A stretch of 64,000 nt of DNA, from contig JAWQUS010000026.1 in NCBI GenBank assembly GCA_036365455.1, positions 10,930,001-10,994,000 of the forward strand, given 5' to 3'. Position 1 is the stretch's first letter. Each line of letters opens with the position of its first letter. This DNA comes from Macrosoma leucophasiata (taxonomy: Eukaryota > Arthropoda > Insecta > Lepidoptera > Hedylidae). This document shows, piece by piece, positions 29,438 to 39,933 of this stretch. The notes under the pieces were generated by a model that worked only from the letters and a program-made list of their open reading frames with translations, was not told the DNA's origin and searched no databases. Made by a program: the position numbers and the translations under genes.

Positions 29438-30019
29438 GTATGGCATTTGTAGAAATTTGGATAATAGGCTGTTGTCTAAATTTCTGCAAGAGCCATACAC
29501 TCGGGGGTGGAAGTGTCTAAAGGCATAATAGCGGGGAAGCCCGCTCCGAGCTCGAGATTACTCGCTCGTGATGGTGAAACCGGGGCCACACCTCTCGACA
29601 CCCCCAGCCTCTCTCAACAGTGTTGCCCCCTGTCGACCATCGGGTTGGCTGTTTGGGGGGCCCACCAAGGAGAGGCGAGTCACCACCTGCCTAAAGTAGG
29701 ATTCGATAATGTGAGATGTTGAATATAGGCAGGTGCCGGATCTCACTCCATAGGCCCAGCCAGCTAGTCCCCCCAGTTCACCCACATAGCCCAAAGTTTG
29801 GCAAATCACTTTTCATTACAATAGTCCCATTATATTCTGCGGGGTCTGTCTGTGTCTCTATTAACTATTGATGCAGTCAGAGAGAGGTCCCGCCGAATAT
29901 AACCCATTACAAAGTAAATCAAAATTCTCGAAAAGGCCTCTACGTGTTGGACTCCCCATGTCCCCGCGCAAGCCTGACAAAGGTCCGGGGTTCAAATTGG
30001 ACCCCGTGCTGACGAGAGA
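29438..30019 (-). repeat. Element H, copy 2 (582 bp)
   Basis: Inverted relative to copy 1 at 13331-13912 and of exactly the same length. Differences seen: AGTCC for GGTCC, TTTACT for CTACTT-type changes, GACTGC for AACTGC, AGAGAC for CAGAC, and three in the terminal hairpin. The conserved 83-codon frame is unchanged. The flanking DNA is unrelated to that of copy 1. Confidence 0.8.
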
Positions 30020-30132
30020 CATAATAATGTTTTATTGTTCTCCACAAAATTTCTTTACAAAACTTTTTTTTTTTTTTGCAATCGTCACTTAACATCCATG
30101 TGAATTGAAAGTTTTTGAGACAAAACAAAGTA

Positions 30133-30181
30133 TCACTGTACAATTAATATCAGGCATACCTTAACATTAATTGTACAGTGA
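30133..30181. repeat. Hairpin
   Basis: TCACTGTACAATTAAT and ATTAATTGTACAGTGA are perfect reverse complements 17 nt apart. A partial family A sequence (ATCGTCACTTAACATCCATG) lies just upstream. Confidence 0.7.
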
Positions 30182-30190
30182 GACTTTTCA

Positions 30191-30333
30191 ACGATTCCAA
30201 CTTTATTAACGATGCATTCACCAGAAATCTTTGAAATTACTCTGCGATGGAAGTTACTGCCCAACAAAGTGCACTTTATACTCCACCTCATTTGATCAAA
30301 TAAGTCTGAAAGTTTACCGCAGTCCTTTTAAAA
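30191..30333 (-). repeat. Right arm of the inverted duplication
   Basis: Reverse of 28371-28505 at about 85% identity, with a few small indels. Confidence 0.75.
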
Positions 30334-30689
30334 AATGACTCAATTTTGATTAGCTTTAAATGGAACTGCTTGAAGTTATTCACTGGGAAATGCAGGGATT
30401 CTTTAAAAGAAAAAGATCAAGTATGGTTTTTTATTCTTATGATTTTGGGTTTTTATTTTTTACATAAAAAAAACCATTCACATGCTTTCCTCAGATATAT
30501 ATGTATGGTATCTTATGAAGTCAGATACTAAAAAGACAGTAGAGCGGCGAAATCGTTTCTTTTGAGAAGTATCTCGTGCTTTTTCAAACAATTCCTTGTA
30601 GAAGTATGATGTGTTTCTGTTGTCGCTATAACAAAATTATACTATATAAACAAAAAAATGTTACATCGGCAAAAATCTGAATATTTTAG

Positions 30690-31085
30690 CCATAATGGTT
30701 CATAAGTGACACAGCCTGGTGACAGACGCATAGATATTATAGGTCGCGCCAGGTAAAAAGAACGCTGGCGGTCAAGCTGCGCGTCATGTGTTTTTATTTT
30801 TTTAGTTTTCATTTTATGTTATTCTATGTAATATAGTTTTCAATCTGCCTACCAATACACGAAACCGCAAGCGAAAGCTAGATCAAAAATAAACCAATAG
30901 GGCTAGTACTTTCGTGCGCGAGTGTACCGATGCGCGAACACATCCCTTCTACTTTCTTCCAGCGTTCTTTTTACGTGGCGCGACCTATATCTACATACGG
31001 ACGGACGGACATATAGCAGAATCTTATTAATAGAGTCCCGGTTTTTGACCCTTTGGACAAACAACCCTAAAAAACCATTACCGTT
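30690..31085 (+). repeat. Repeat L interrupted by MITE Q
   Basis: ACACAGCCTGGTGACAGACG on the left and ATACGGACGGACATATAGCA plus GAGTCCCGGTTTTTGACC on the right are adjacent parts of L (compare 4800-4920). Confidence 0.7.
30742..30985. mobile_element. MITE Q with 27-bp terminal inverted repeats and TA duplication
   Basis: The left terminus GGTCGCGCCAGGTAAAAAGA...ACGCTGG (30742-30768) pairs with CCAGCGTTCTTTTTACGTGG...CGCGACC (30959-30985), 26 of 27 bases. TA is present at both edges. The 244-bp interior is non-coding. A TA target suggests Tc1/mariner transposase as mobiliser. Confidence 0.85.
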
Positions 31086-31150
31086 ATAAACAAAAGAATG
31101 GTATGTCTACCGAATCAAACTGAACGTATCCCCTAAACTTTAAAATAATG

Positions 31151-31361
31151 ACGCTAAATGGTAGTGTTCAGCACTATCGTGATCCCGTCAGGTGGTAATT
31201 TAATTTCCGGCACAGAGGCATAACATCTTAAGCCTCAGGAGTGGTAACGCATCTGCATTTTCACCTTGGTCTTTATGTGGGTGTCTATTGGTTGCAGTCA
31301 TCACTTAACATCAATGTGAACTGCATGCTTGTTTCCCACTTACATTACATAAAAAAAAAAA
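31151..31361 (+). repeat. Family A, sub-type a, 5'-truncated
   Basis: From GACGCTAAATGGTAGTGTTC to TACATTACATAAAAAAAAAA. Confidence 0.85.
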
Positions 31362-31716
31362 CGAAATTTTGTAACCAAAACACTTTAAAATTGTTTCATT
31401 TCAATATATGTTATTCTACCTAAATATTTTCTAACAGGACATTCTTCATCGTAACTTTATGAAGGTTGTAAAATATTTCTATTACGGTTTTCACTTTTAA
31501 GCCCCCGCCAAAAAAGTTAAACCATCTATCACACAGTGCCAAGTTGGCGCGTTTATCAAAATTTTATCAGTAACATTTCCGCAATATTAAATATTGCGGT
31601 TGTAACTTTCTTGGACCTTTGCTATGATATAAGACGATGTATAAGATATTTATTGTGATATACAAGGGGTTGAAACGGGATTAATATTTTGCAGGAGATA
31701 TATATATATATATATA

Positions 31717-31997
31717 TTTTTAATGTAATGGTAGTGGCAAACAAGCATGCAGCTCACATCGATGTTAGGTGATGACTGCAGCCTATAGACACCCACACAA
31801 AGACCAAGGTCAAAATGCAGATGCGTTACCACTCCTGAGGCCAAAGGTGTTATGCCCCTGTGCCGGAAATTACAGGGCCGTACATTAACACCTGACCGGA
31901 ACACGATAGTGCTGAACACTACCATTTAGCGGCAAGTATATTAGGTAATGCGGTGGTGCTACCCCCGTGAGCTCCGTCACTGGAGCTCTACCACCAG
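31717..31997 (-). repeat. Family A, sub-type a, full length
   Basis: From TTTTTAATGTAATGGTAGTG to GAGCTCTACCACCAGTA, reversed. A (TA)n run sits immediately outside the 3' tail. Confidence 0.88.
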
Positions 31998-32039
31998 TAA
32001 TAATGTCGTAGTAGAATTTCAGTAATACACAAGTAGCGG

Positions 32040-32165
32040 AACATACTATCTTAATAACTATCACAGAGATATACAACTAAGATCTTACGGGTGGCAAAGT
32101 ATCTGTGTTTTGATTTCTGGTCTTGTGTTATGAGTGTCCATACGCAGCAGTCATCGCTGTAGGTG
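32040..32165 (+). repeat. Family A, sub-type b fragment
   Basis: TAATAACTATCACAGAGATA, ATCTTACGGGTGGCAAAGTA and CATACGCAGCAGTCATCGC. Confidence 0.55.
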
Positions 32166-32250
32166 TGCATATGGCTAATAATATGGCTTATTGGCCAACT
32201 CCGTTTCATAAAAATAAGAAACAATATAAAGTTATAGCTATTTTAGTTGT

Positions 32251-32570
32251 ACGTTACTTCACGCCTGTAATCCCCGAAGGGGTAGGCAGAGGTAAATGCA
32301 TGCATTCAAGCATACATGCAAACAACCACGATCGCTGGTTATGTTTTGGCCCATGTAACAGGTGGCGAGCCTGTTGCCATCTCCGGGCACATTTCCAAAC
32401 ACCGAGTACTGGGAAAATTCCAGAAAATGGAAAAATCCCACTAGAACCACAGATAAAAGATTTTAAACCGTTATCTCTATCTCTGATAGCCCCCGACCCG
32501 GGAATCGAACCCAGCACCTCCAGCATAGTAGTAGTGGCCTGCTACCACAAGGCTACTCAGGCAGTTAATT
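32251..32570 (-). repeat. tRNA-derived SINE B, full length, with 11-bp TSD
   Basis: Reversed copy from ACGTTACTTCACGCCTGTAA to CTACTCAGGCAGTTA, with B box GGGAATCGAACCC. It is flanked by the perfect direct repeat ATTTTAGTTGT (32240-32250 and 32571-32581). Confidence 0.92.
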
Positions 32571-32872
32571 ATTTTAGTTGTGTTTACAGTAAAATCATCG
32601 ATTCGACAAACCAGTAACCCTTTTCTGATTCCTTCCGCTCAATAGAATGCTCTTATGTGTCTGTTGTTTGTTGCCGAGTCGTTGAGTTATAAGAATGGGA
32701 AAATTGGTTACAAACAAATATTCTTTCAACTTTACGCGTTTACTTCTTCTGGGTGACTGGTGTAATCATGTGGCATATTAAAGGACCTTGTATCACAATT
32801 GCCTACGAATAGACTAATACGATGCGTCCATTCAAAAACTCGTATGCCTTTTGATGTACGATATACGGAGGA

Positions 32873-33168
32873 TTTTGACTGCCTCAGTAGCCTAGTGGTA
32901 GCAGGTTACTACTACTACGCTGGAGATCAGAGATAACGGTTTTGAAATCCTTTATCTCTGGTTCTATTGGGATTTTTCAATTTTCTGTAAGTTTTTCAGT
33001 ACCTCGGAGTTTTGGTAATGTGCCCGGAGATGGCAACAGGCTCGCCACCTGTTAATTGGGCCAAAAACGTAACCGGCGAATCGTGGGTGTTTGCATGTAT
33101 GCTTGAACGCATGCATTTACATTTGCCTACCCCTTCGGGGATTACAGTCGTAAAGTTACGTACGTACT
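32873..33168 (+). repeat. tRNA-derived SINE B, with 12-bp TSD
   Basis: The head CAGTAGCCTAGTGGTAGCAG (A box) is followed by a deletion that removed the B box. The body runs to TTCGGGGATTACAGTCGTAA. It is flanked by ATATACGGAGGA on both sides (32861-32872 and 33169-33180). The copy is recent by its TSD, yet lacks a complete promoter. Confidence 0.92.
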
Positions 33169-33294
33169 ATATACGGAGGAAATATGGTGAGGCTTGTGAC
33201 TTCATCTTCGAACACGTCGACTGTACTCGAACTTTTTGGTCAATACTCGACATACGCTCCATATAAGTCAATGTTTCTTAACAAAGTAAAAAAA

Positions 33295-33480
33295 ATAGAA
33301 ATGAAAGAAAAAACGGAAAGAAAAATTTATTTCGGGCAGGAATCGGACCTGTCACCTCAGGATAACCAGTCCAGCAGCTTTATCACTAAGCTACCGGAGT
33401 CCCACAAACACAGGTAGCTTAGTTGTAAAGCGGCTAGACTGGTTATCCTGAGGTTCGATTCCTGCCTGAAGTTTTCTTTC
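33295..33480. repeat. tRNA-like foldback repeat I
   Basis: Two inverted halves meet near 33,405. On the minus side, GGCAGGAATCGGACCTGTCA and ACCAGTCCAGCAGC; on the plus side, AGGTAGCTTAGTTGTAAAGC, GACTGGTTATCCTGAGG and TTCGATTCCTGCC. The plus half has A-box- and B-box-like blocks as in a tRNA. Poly-purine/TTTCTTTCCG sequence brackets both sides. Confidence 0.7.
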
Positions 33481-34312
33481 CGTTTTTACTTTAATTTCTA
33501 AAGTTCACTCGCAAGTGTTATTGCGAAAAATAAATAGTACGATTAAAAAAAAACAGTTTATTATAATTGACTGTATATAAGTCTAAGCAAAAATTCTGAG
33601 AAAAAAAAGAGCTAATGATTTGTTTGTCGGCTCAAGGTTGTAGGATTAGGAGATTAGTTCCGTAAGTTAATTAAGTGTATGTCGGAAGAGTTTTTACGAT
33701 TTCATCCTTTTGCGTGACAAGTTCAGAATATTAGTGTTGATCACAATCCTCTGAAAGCAGTAAATGGATGATGTCAAAGGTATCTAACACATCTAGACGA
33801 GATTTTGTTGATTTAGTTAAAGTTATTGTTCACATTGGAAAGCTGAGTTGACTTAATTAAGAATGAAATATGTTTATTTTCTTTATTCATATAAGACAAG
33901 TTCCACATTGGGCCCGCACCTTTGTACACTATATTAAAAGATACAATAAAATACGGAGAATCATGGAAGAATAATTAAAAATAATTTGAATCGTTGTTTT
34001 TTTGTCGGAAATATTTAGTTTATGTACAATTTTTGTATGATAACAATTTGTAACCATATTGCTACTATGACATTCTTGTTTTTGAAATATACTAGGTAAT
34101 TAACATGTTCGTTTTCTTTAGACTGTGATACTTACTACTAACGACAATTAATTGAAGGTATAATAAACGATTTGAATAGCTGAAAATGGTTTAGTATTTT
34201 ATGCTTCTTCTCTCATTATCTTGTACACCCTATTGCGGCCCAAGCTCCATACATTTTAGAACGTCTCCTTTATCAGAACGAATGTTCCATGACGTGGGAC
34301 AGGCATCAGTGT
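33481..34312. other. No recognised feature
   Basis: AT-rich; GCGAAAAATAAATAG near 33,525 resembles the tail of repeat I. Nothing coding. Confidence 0.45.
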
Positions 34313-34445
34313 CCCGAGTTAAAACTATTACCACTGCGATTGCATGACAAGCGTGGCGATTATGGCATATCCCTCTAGACGATGCACAATTTTGTAACCA
34401 TGTTTTAGGTAGGACTTTGTTTAACAGTGGGCATTCTTCGGTTTA
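34313..34445 (+). repeat. Element D fragment
   Basis: TATTACCACTGCGATTGCAT, ACAAGCGTGGCGATTATGGC and GACTTTGTTTAACAGTGGGC. Confidence 0.6.
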
Positions 34446-35150
34446 TATGACAGGTAACAAATTCATTTTATTGTAAATACAGTTGATGAAACATATAAAT
34501 TGCATGTATCTTCACGTCACATTCGGTACGGGTACGGTTTACTTCTAAATCTTTTTTGCGGTTTTACAACATTTTTCGTTGATTTTGTGCTGCTTTTATT
34601 GGTAGCGTGATGTTATGCGAAATAACCTATAGCGTTCGTCAATTCTTAGGCTTCCAACACAAAAATCCAATTGGATCAGGCATCCCTGAGATTGGAGCGG
34701 GTAACCAAACAAACAAATTCTTCAGCATTTGTATAAATATATTATCATATTAGATATTTACTCACTTTTATCGAATAAAGTGAATTAAAACTACTGTATT
34801 AAACTTAATTACTTTACCTTGTCAAAAAAATAGACGCACACTTCGCGTAGGTGTGAATATGGCAGTATCTTTCCAATTCGTAAAAACGTAGGCACTCTTT
34901 TCCTTCCACCCAATCGGTTACTCGCCACATTTCTTTGATTTATTCTCGTGTCTTGTTGTTCAGTTTATTTTATGAACAGGAAAATTGTATGCTTATTTGA
35001 ATAAAAAAGAGGAAAAAATACAGTAATATCAAAGAATACGTTAAGGTTCGGCAAAGTGTTCACTAGGTTCGATCCCCAGGTCAAGGATTAGGCAATATTG
35101 GTATATTTATATTCGATTTCGAGTGAGAAATAATCTAAGTAGACAATTAA
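34446..35150. other. No recognised feature
   Basis: AT-rich, no coding evidence. Confidence 0.5.
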
Positions 35151-35155
35151 ATATA

Positions 35156-35464
35156 AACGTAACTTCACGCCTGTAATCCCCGAAGGGGTAGGCAGAGGTA
35201 AATGCATGCATTCTATCATACATGCAAACACCCACGATTCGCCGGTTACGTTTTGGCCCATGTAACAGGTGGCGAGCCTGTTGACATCTCCGGGCACATT
35301 ACCAAACTTAGAGGTACTGGAAAATTTCCAGAAAATGGATAAATCCCAATAGAACCAGAGATAAAGGACTTTACACTATTATCTCTGAAAACCCCTACCC
35401 GGGAATCGAACCCAGGATCTCAGCGTAGTAGTAGTGGCCTGCTACCACTAGGCTACCGAGGCAT
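35156..35464 (-). repeat. tRNA-derived SINE B, full length
   Basis: From AACGTAACTTCACGCCTGTA to CACTAGGCTACCGAGGCA, reversed, with B box GGGAATCGAACCC and A box region CTACCACTAGGCTAC. Confidence 0.88.
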
Positions 35465-36020
35465 TTAACAATAATATATGAGACTCAAAAAACGTAAGTA
35501 TTTAGTGAATCATTGATATTTGCACGTTTGTAAAAATGTATGGATATCGTGCACTAAATAAGTGTAATTCACAAAGTACCTAATAAGACACATATTTAAG
35601 GGGACTCCCATGATCAAATGATATTACGGATATCTTCGTGCACGAGTCTGACTCGCACTTGACCGGCTTATTATTCCATAGTCAAATGATTTTTCTTGGC
35701 GTGATAAATACACATAATTAAAAATCAACAGAAATGACTAAAGTAGCAAACGTATAACAATTACTGTTATAACTTTTCGACAGGTCTTAGAATATCATGC
35801 GAAACTGGGGTAAGTTTCTAAAATATGCATAGGTACATAATCAACTCTCCAGTATACACAATCGCAAAACGGGCCCAATCTTAATTAAAACTTTGAAGAG
35901 CATCTAATCAACTATTAACCACATAAATCACGCAGTTAGGCATCCTTATCGAAACTTGCAAATTATAAGGTGACATGTGAAATATGATATTTCATAGCAA
36001 TAATTCTCAAAGTGTATCTA
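35465..36020. other. No recognised feature apart from a short repeat end
   Basis: TGCACGAGTCTGACTCGCAC and TTGACCGGCTTATTATT near 35,640 resemble the end of repeat L (compare 41,560-41,598). The rest is AT-rich. Confidence 0.45.
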
Positions 36021-36083
36021 CTCCGCGCCGAGCCGAGCCTTGGGGTACCTTCATGGTACCCCAAGGCTCGGCTCGGCGCAGAG
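36021..36083. repeat. 29-bp GC-rich hairpin with 5-nt loop
   Basis: 36021-36049 (ending CCTTGGGGTACC) pairs with 36055-36083 (beginning GGTACCCCAAGG) with a single mismatch, around loop TTCAT. The surroundings are strongly AT-rich. Confidence 0.9.
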
Positions 36084-36124
36084 TTGGGAAGGGCCGCACA
36101 ATAAAATTACAAAATTATAGTAAT

Positions 36125-36575
36125 TACAAAATTTAAATAATTTATTATTATTAATTTTTTTTTATTCTTCATTTAAAGAGCTTGGTCAAATACCATGACG
36201 CTCTATACGTTCACATGAATTACATTCTTCATTAAAAAAAAATAATTAAACAACATTAACTCATTGACAATTGATATAGTTGCAACAGTATTCTGGCGTC
36301 ATCCGTAGTAGGATCTGCCAGGACACTGTTGCAATGTCCTATTTCTAATGAAGCCCTGCGATGAGCCTCACCTCGAACACATTAAACCAAAATATGGTAT
36401 ACGTCTTCCACTTTACCACATATACTACAATTAAGGGTATCAGATTGACTCATTAAGAATTTAAACTTATTAAATGGCACATGTCCGGAGCGAAGTCTCA
36501 TCATTGTGACAAGTTCTTTCCTGGACAGGGCACACTCGGTCATCCATGGAGACCTCAACGGTTCCGGCTGTAATT
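36125..36575 (-). pseudogene. LINE remnant: ORF2 RNase-H/C-terminal region
   Basis: The minus strand encodes WMTECALSRKELVTMMRLRS, GHVPFNKFKFLM, then SICGKVEDVYHILV, an in-frame TAA, and CVRGEAHRRASLEIGHCNSV. The CxxCGxxEDxxHxLxxC pattern is typical of the C-terminal part of Jockey/R1/I-like ORF2 proteins. A short 3' UTR and an AATAAAAAAAAATTAATAAT-type tail follow. The RT is absent. This is a third LINE lineage distinct from the RTE and LINE-C pieces. Confidence 0.7.
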
Positions 36576-36785
36576 TATTATTATAAACAAATAAAATAAA
36601 TTTAGACTACCTACGTCCTACCTACGCCATGTCTACGGCTCATATTTTCCTCTACACCACATTTTGTTCGCTACAACTTTGCTTTATGTATGCTGTTACA
36701 AATTTTTGCAAAAAGATTTATAGATGTGTCATAATAATGGTACCCAAAACAAAGTTTTACTACCTATACTAGGGTTCATTTAATT

Positions 36786-36905
36786 TGAAGGGCTTCTGGA
36801 AATCTAGTCCATCCGCTCTTCCAACTGAGCTACCGAAGTGAGTCTCGCCTGAAGTCAAATTTTTCTTTCCATTTTTCTTTAAAATATATTTCACAAGCAT
36901 GTGTT
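36786..36905. repeat. tRNA-like repeat I, rearranged copy
   Basis: The minus-strand tRNA-like half (TTCGGTAGCTCAGTTGGAAG, AGCGGATGGACTAGATT) is joined head-to-head to the plus-strand tail (CGCCTGAAGTCAAATTTTTC, TTTCC...GCATGTGTTAATGCGAAATA). This is the same arrangement as at 33295-33480. Confidence 0.65.
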
Positions 36906-37367
36906 AATGCGAAATAATATAAAACAATTTTAAGGCTTTGTCAAATATTTGGTTTTCTAGAAAATTTCGTCTTCAAAAAAGTTTGGGAACCACTGTTTTA
37001 TAGGGTATATGAGTTGTCCACGCTTTAACTCTGACATGGGAAATTAAAAGTAAATGCCCGATTTTAATTTCGCACGAATCAGTTTTACGACACCATGTTA
37101 TAGACATTTTACAGCAGGTAATTTATTCTAAAAGTGAAAATAGAAAAATCCCTTTTTTTAACAAATCCGATAAATAGTTAATGAACCATGAGAAAGCCTT
37201 TGATTAACTCTATTAGCTTCGATTAGATACAACTTTATGATACAATCTTGGAATCGGGACGTGGCAACTCTGCCGTTCACTATACCTACTGGTGGAGACG
37301 TCTTCGGCTAGTGCAGCCAGTCAAACGAGTAATTCCGATCAAACCATTTCAATAAATATAAGTAACA
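36906..37367. other. No recognised feature
   Basis: AT-rich; TTTGGGAACCACTG near 36,990 is a motif seen in many insect repeats but is isolated here. Confidence 0.45.
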
Positions 37368-37555
37368 CTGCTGGTAGAGCTCTAGTGACGGAGCTCGCGG
37401 GCGTAGGCACCACCGTATTACCTCTATCTGCTAGTAGTGTAGGTGTTGGTAGTGTTCTGCACTATCGTGTTCCGGTTAGATGAGAATGTATGACCCCGTA
37501 ATAACTATCACAGAGACAAAACAACTTCAGTCGCAGTGGTGGCAACGCATTTAGA
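37368..37555 (+). repeat. Family A, 3'-truncated, mosaic
   Basis: The 5' end is of sub-type a (CTCTAGTGACGGAGCTCGCG) and the later part of sub-type b (CCGGTTAGATGAGAATGTAT, CGTAATAACTATCACAGAGA). It is followed by a short AGAAATAGAAAAT tandem. Confidence 0.7.
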
Positions 37556-38091
37556 AATAGAAAATAGAAATAGAAAATATTTTTATTTCGAATAGATCTT
37601 TACAGATACTTTCAAAACGTCAATAAATCATAAACTACCTAGAGCGAATAACCATTACATATAGTAAAAGCAAAATCATATATTAATAGTAAATTAAAAA
37701 TTAAAATTTAAACTATTTGGTTAAAACATAATAATCATAAAATTTTTCAATTCCTTCAATGATAATAAATGAAGAAAAAGAAAAACTTATTCGTCAAGAT
37801 CAATGTTATTCACTTAGTAGAGTTCCAAGTGCAGTCACTACTGAGAAGAACTCCGCTACCCAACAAACTCAGTAAGAGCTCTTTTAAATGAGAGCTTAAA
37901 TCTAGTACAGATTATCGTGAAAAATCAAATAATGTCAACGTCCATAGCATAGATGCAAATAAACTGCTATCTACTAAATGTGATGTAGCTCCTGCAAACC
38001 AGAACAGACCAGTCCCCACCAACACCACCCGTTCACGAGTATGACGCATGTGACAGCCATTGCCCTCCTCGACCATTTTAGAGGGAAGTGA
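37556..38091. other. Unclassified, with a reversed repeat fragment
   Basis: CTACTGAGAAGAACTCCGCT (37,840 region) is the reverse of the sequence at 21,190. The rest is AT-rich and unassigned. Confidence 0.4.
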
Positions 38092-38200
38092 GCAACGTGT
38101 GAAGCATTTGCATTTTGACCTCTGGTTTTGTATAGGCTGCAGTCATCACTTAACACCAATGTGAACATGCTTGTTTGCCACATTCTCTATATAAAGAAGC
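38092..38200 (+). repeat. Family A, sub-type b, 3' end
   Basis: GCATTTGCATTTTGACCTCT, GGCTGCAGTCATCACTTAAC and GCTTGTTTGCCACATTCTCT. Confidence 0.7.
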
Positions 38201-38215
38201 TATACCTAAGTAGGT

Positions 38216-38330
38216 AGCCCGCAATGCGCAACAGCGTCCCTCAATGAAAATGTAGCCACTGCAATCACCAATCCGCATGCCAAGGGCGACGATTATGGAA
38301 CATTCTCCCCGAATGATACACAATACTGTA
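38216..38330 (+). repeat. Element D fragment
   Basis: ACTGCAATCACCAATCCGCA, GGGCGACGATTATGGAACAT and CCGAATGATACACAATACTG. Confidence 0.55.
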
Positions 38331-39139
38331 GTAGACTTGGCCATTTCATTGCACCAGGTGCATTTCATTAAAATAAACAGCACTGAATTTGTTAATGTAG
38401 AAGTAGTGAAATCTACCTAGGCACGAACTCTATTTTATTCATGAAAAATATAAATAAATTACCGTACCATATTTATTCAGCTTATTGACGAGGTTGTAGA
38501 CCAGGTATTATATGATTTCGTTTTCTGGTCACACATAATTTTCCATAACATCATTATTTGTAAGCAGGAAATTATTTCTTCTATTCTATTTGTTATGCTT
38601 TTTAACCGAGTTCAAAAAACGAGAAGGTTCTCAATTCGGCCGGTATACATATATTTTTTTAATGTATGTACGAGAATTTTGCCGAGATTTCTGGACCAAT
38701 TTACGCAATTCTTTTGTTGTTTGATGCGAAATAGTTTCGGATTGGTCCCATAAATATTTAATTCAGATAGGCCCATCAGTTTTTATTTTATGAGCTTTTT
38801 TTTTACTTACTTTCACCACAGACTAAAGGAATAGACGGCGACACAGACCAACAACCTAGACGGCGAGTTGTCATACAGTGCGTTGAATCCACTGACGTCC
38901 TAGATTGAGACAACAAGTGACAATGACACATTTACTCATCGACGACACAACACAGCTTATTTACTCCTTCGTGGATATTTTTTTTTCATTTATTTCGTAT
39001 AGTCGTATAATAATTTTGTATCGACACACCTAAACAATTTAAATTAGGTATGTAATTGTCACGAAGCTAAAATAGTCAGATTTAACAGATGTGAACATTA
39101 ATCTAATTGGCAATGCAGCAATAAACTAAAAAGTATTAA
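38331..39139. other. Unclassified AT-rich region
   Basis: TTAACCGAGTTCAAAAAACG, then AGAAGGTTCTCAATTCGGCC (38,608-38,645), is a recurrent lepidopteran-type repeat end. Nothing coding was identified. Confidence 0.45.
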
Positions 39140-39670
39140 ATAAATATAACTCCGTTAAGAAAAACCGACTTCAAAACTGAAAAGTAAAAAATAATAAAGA
39201 TTTAATTGTAATTATATAAATACTACCTATTATTTATATGTGCTATTTACTAATAGGTTTGAAGTCGGTGCCAAGCCAAAATCACTAAAGTAGGCATTTC
39301 ATTGTATTAAAACGTAACTTCATGCCTGTAATCCCCAAGTACCCCTTGGCCGAGGTAAATGCATGAATTCAAGAATACCTACATGCAAACACCTACGATT
39401 CGCCGGTTACGTTTTGTTCTGTGTATTAATTTGCTCGTATTCATATTTAAGTGATTAAAATATAATTATTTGTTTAAGGCTTGACCACCGGCTTTGGCTT
39501 AAGGCACCGACTTCAAACCTATTAAATAACATGTTCGTTTTCTTTAGACGGTGCTATTAGTAAATAGCACATATAAATAATAGGTAGTATTTATATAATT
39601 ACAATTAAATCTTTATTATTTTTTACTTTTCAGTTTTGAAGTCGGTTTTTCTTAACGGAGTTATATTTAT
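39140..39670. repeat. Large inverted duplication
   Basis: The left arm (about 39,144-39,290) and right arm (about 39,490-39,668) are nearly identical reverse complements. They contain AACTCCGTTAAGAAAAACCG, ACTTCAAAACTGAAAAGTAA and GTGCTATTTACTAATAG. The right arm has about 35 extra bases (with GTTCGTTTTCTTTAGACGG), apparently lost from the left arm by recombination between short AATAG repeats. The spacer holds a SINE B fragment. Confidence 0.88.
39310..39416 (-). repeat. SINE B 3' fragment
   Basis: AACGTAACTTCATGCCTGTA and CACCTACGATTCGCCGGTTA. The rest is missing. Confidence 0.7.
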
Positions 39671-39920
39671 GTTTACCAGTATCGGATTGTGACAGGAAAA
39701 TGCTATACCGATAAACCGAGATCCCGCAAGCAAAGCGCGGGATTAAGCTCACTCGTAAATTGTGCGGGATGCAACACGGATTTCCGAGACTGAATATAGA
39801 CCACGGAGATAGATAAGGTACTCCAGTCTAGCTACCTAGTTTGCAAGATTGTTAGGAAATAACACAATTAATACCTATTTTGACTCTGTCACACATTGGC
39901 AATTTCTTTATTGAAATAAA
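39671..39920. other. No recognised feature
   Basis: Spacer of ordinary composition; no coding or repeat signal recognised. Confidence 0.45.
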
Positions 39921-39933
39921 ATACGCTTACATC

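Noticed and set aside
33410..33470. tRNA-like sequence with a B-box-like GGTTCGATTCC
   Set aside because: It lacks a complete cloverleaf and is part of the inverted repeat I.
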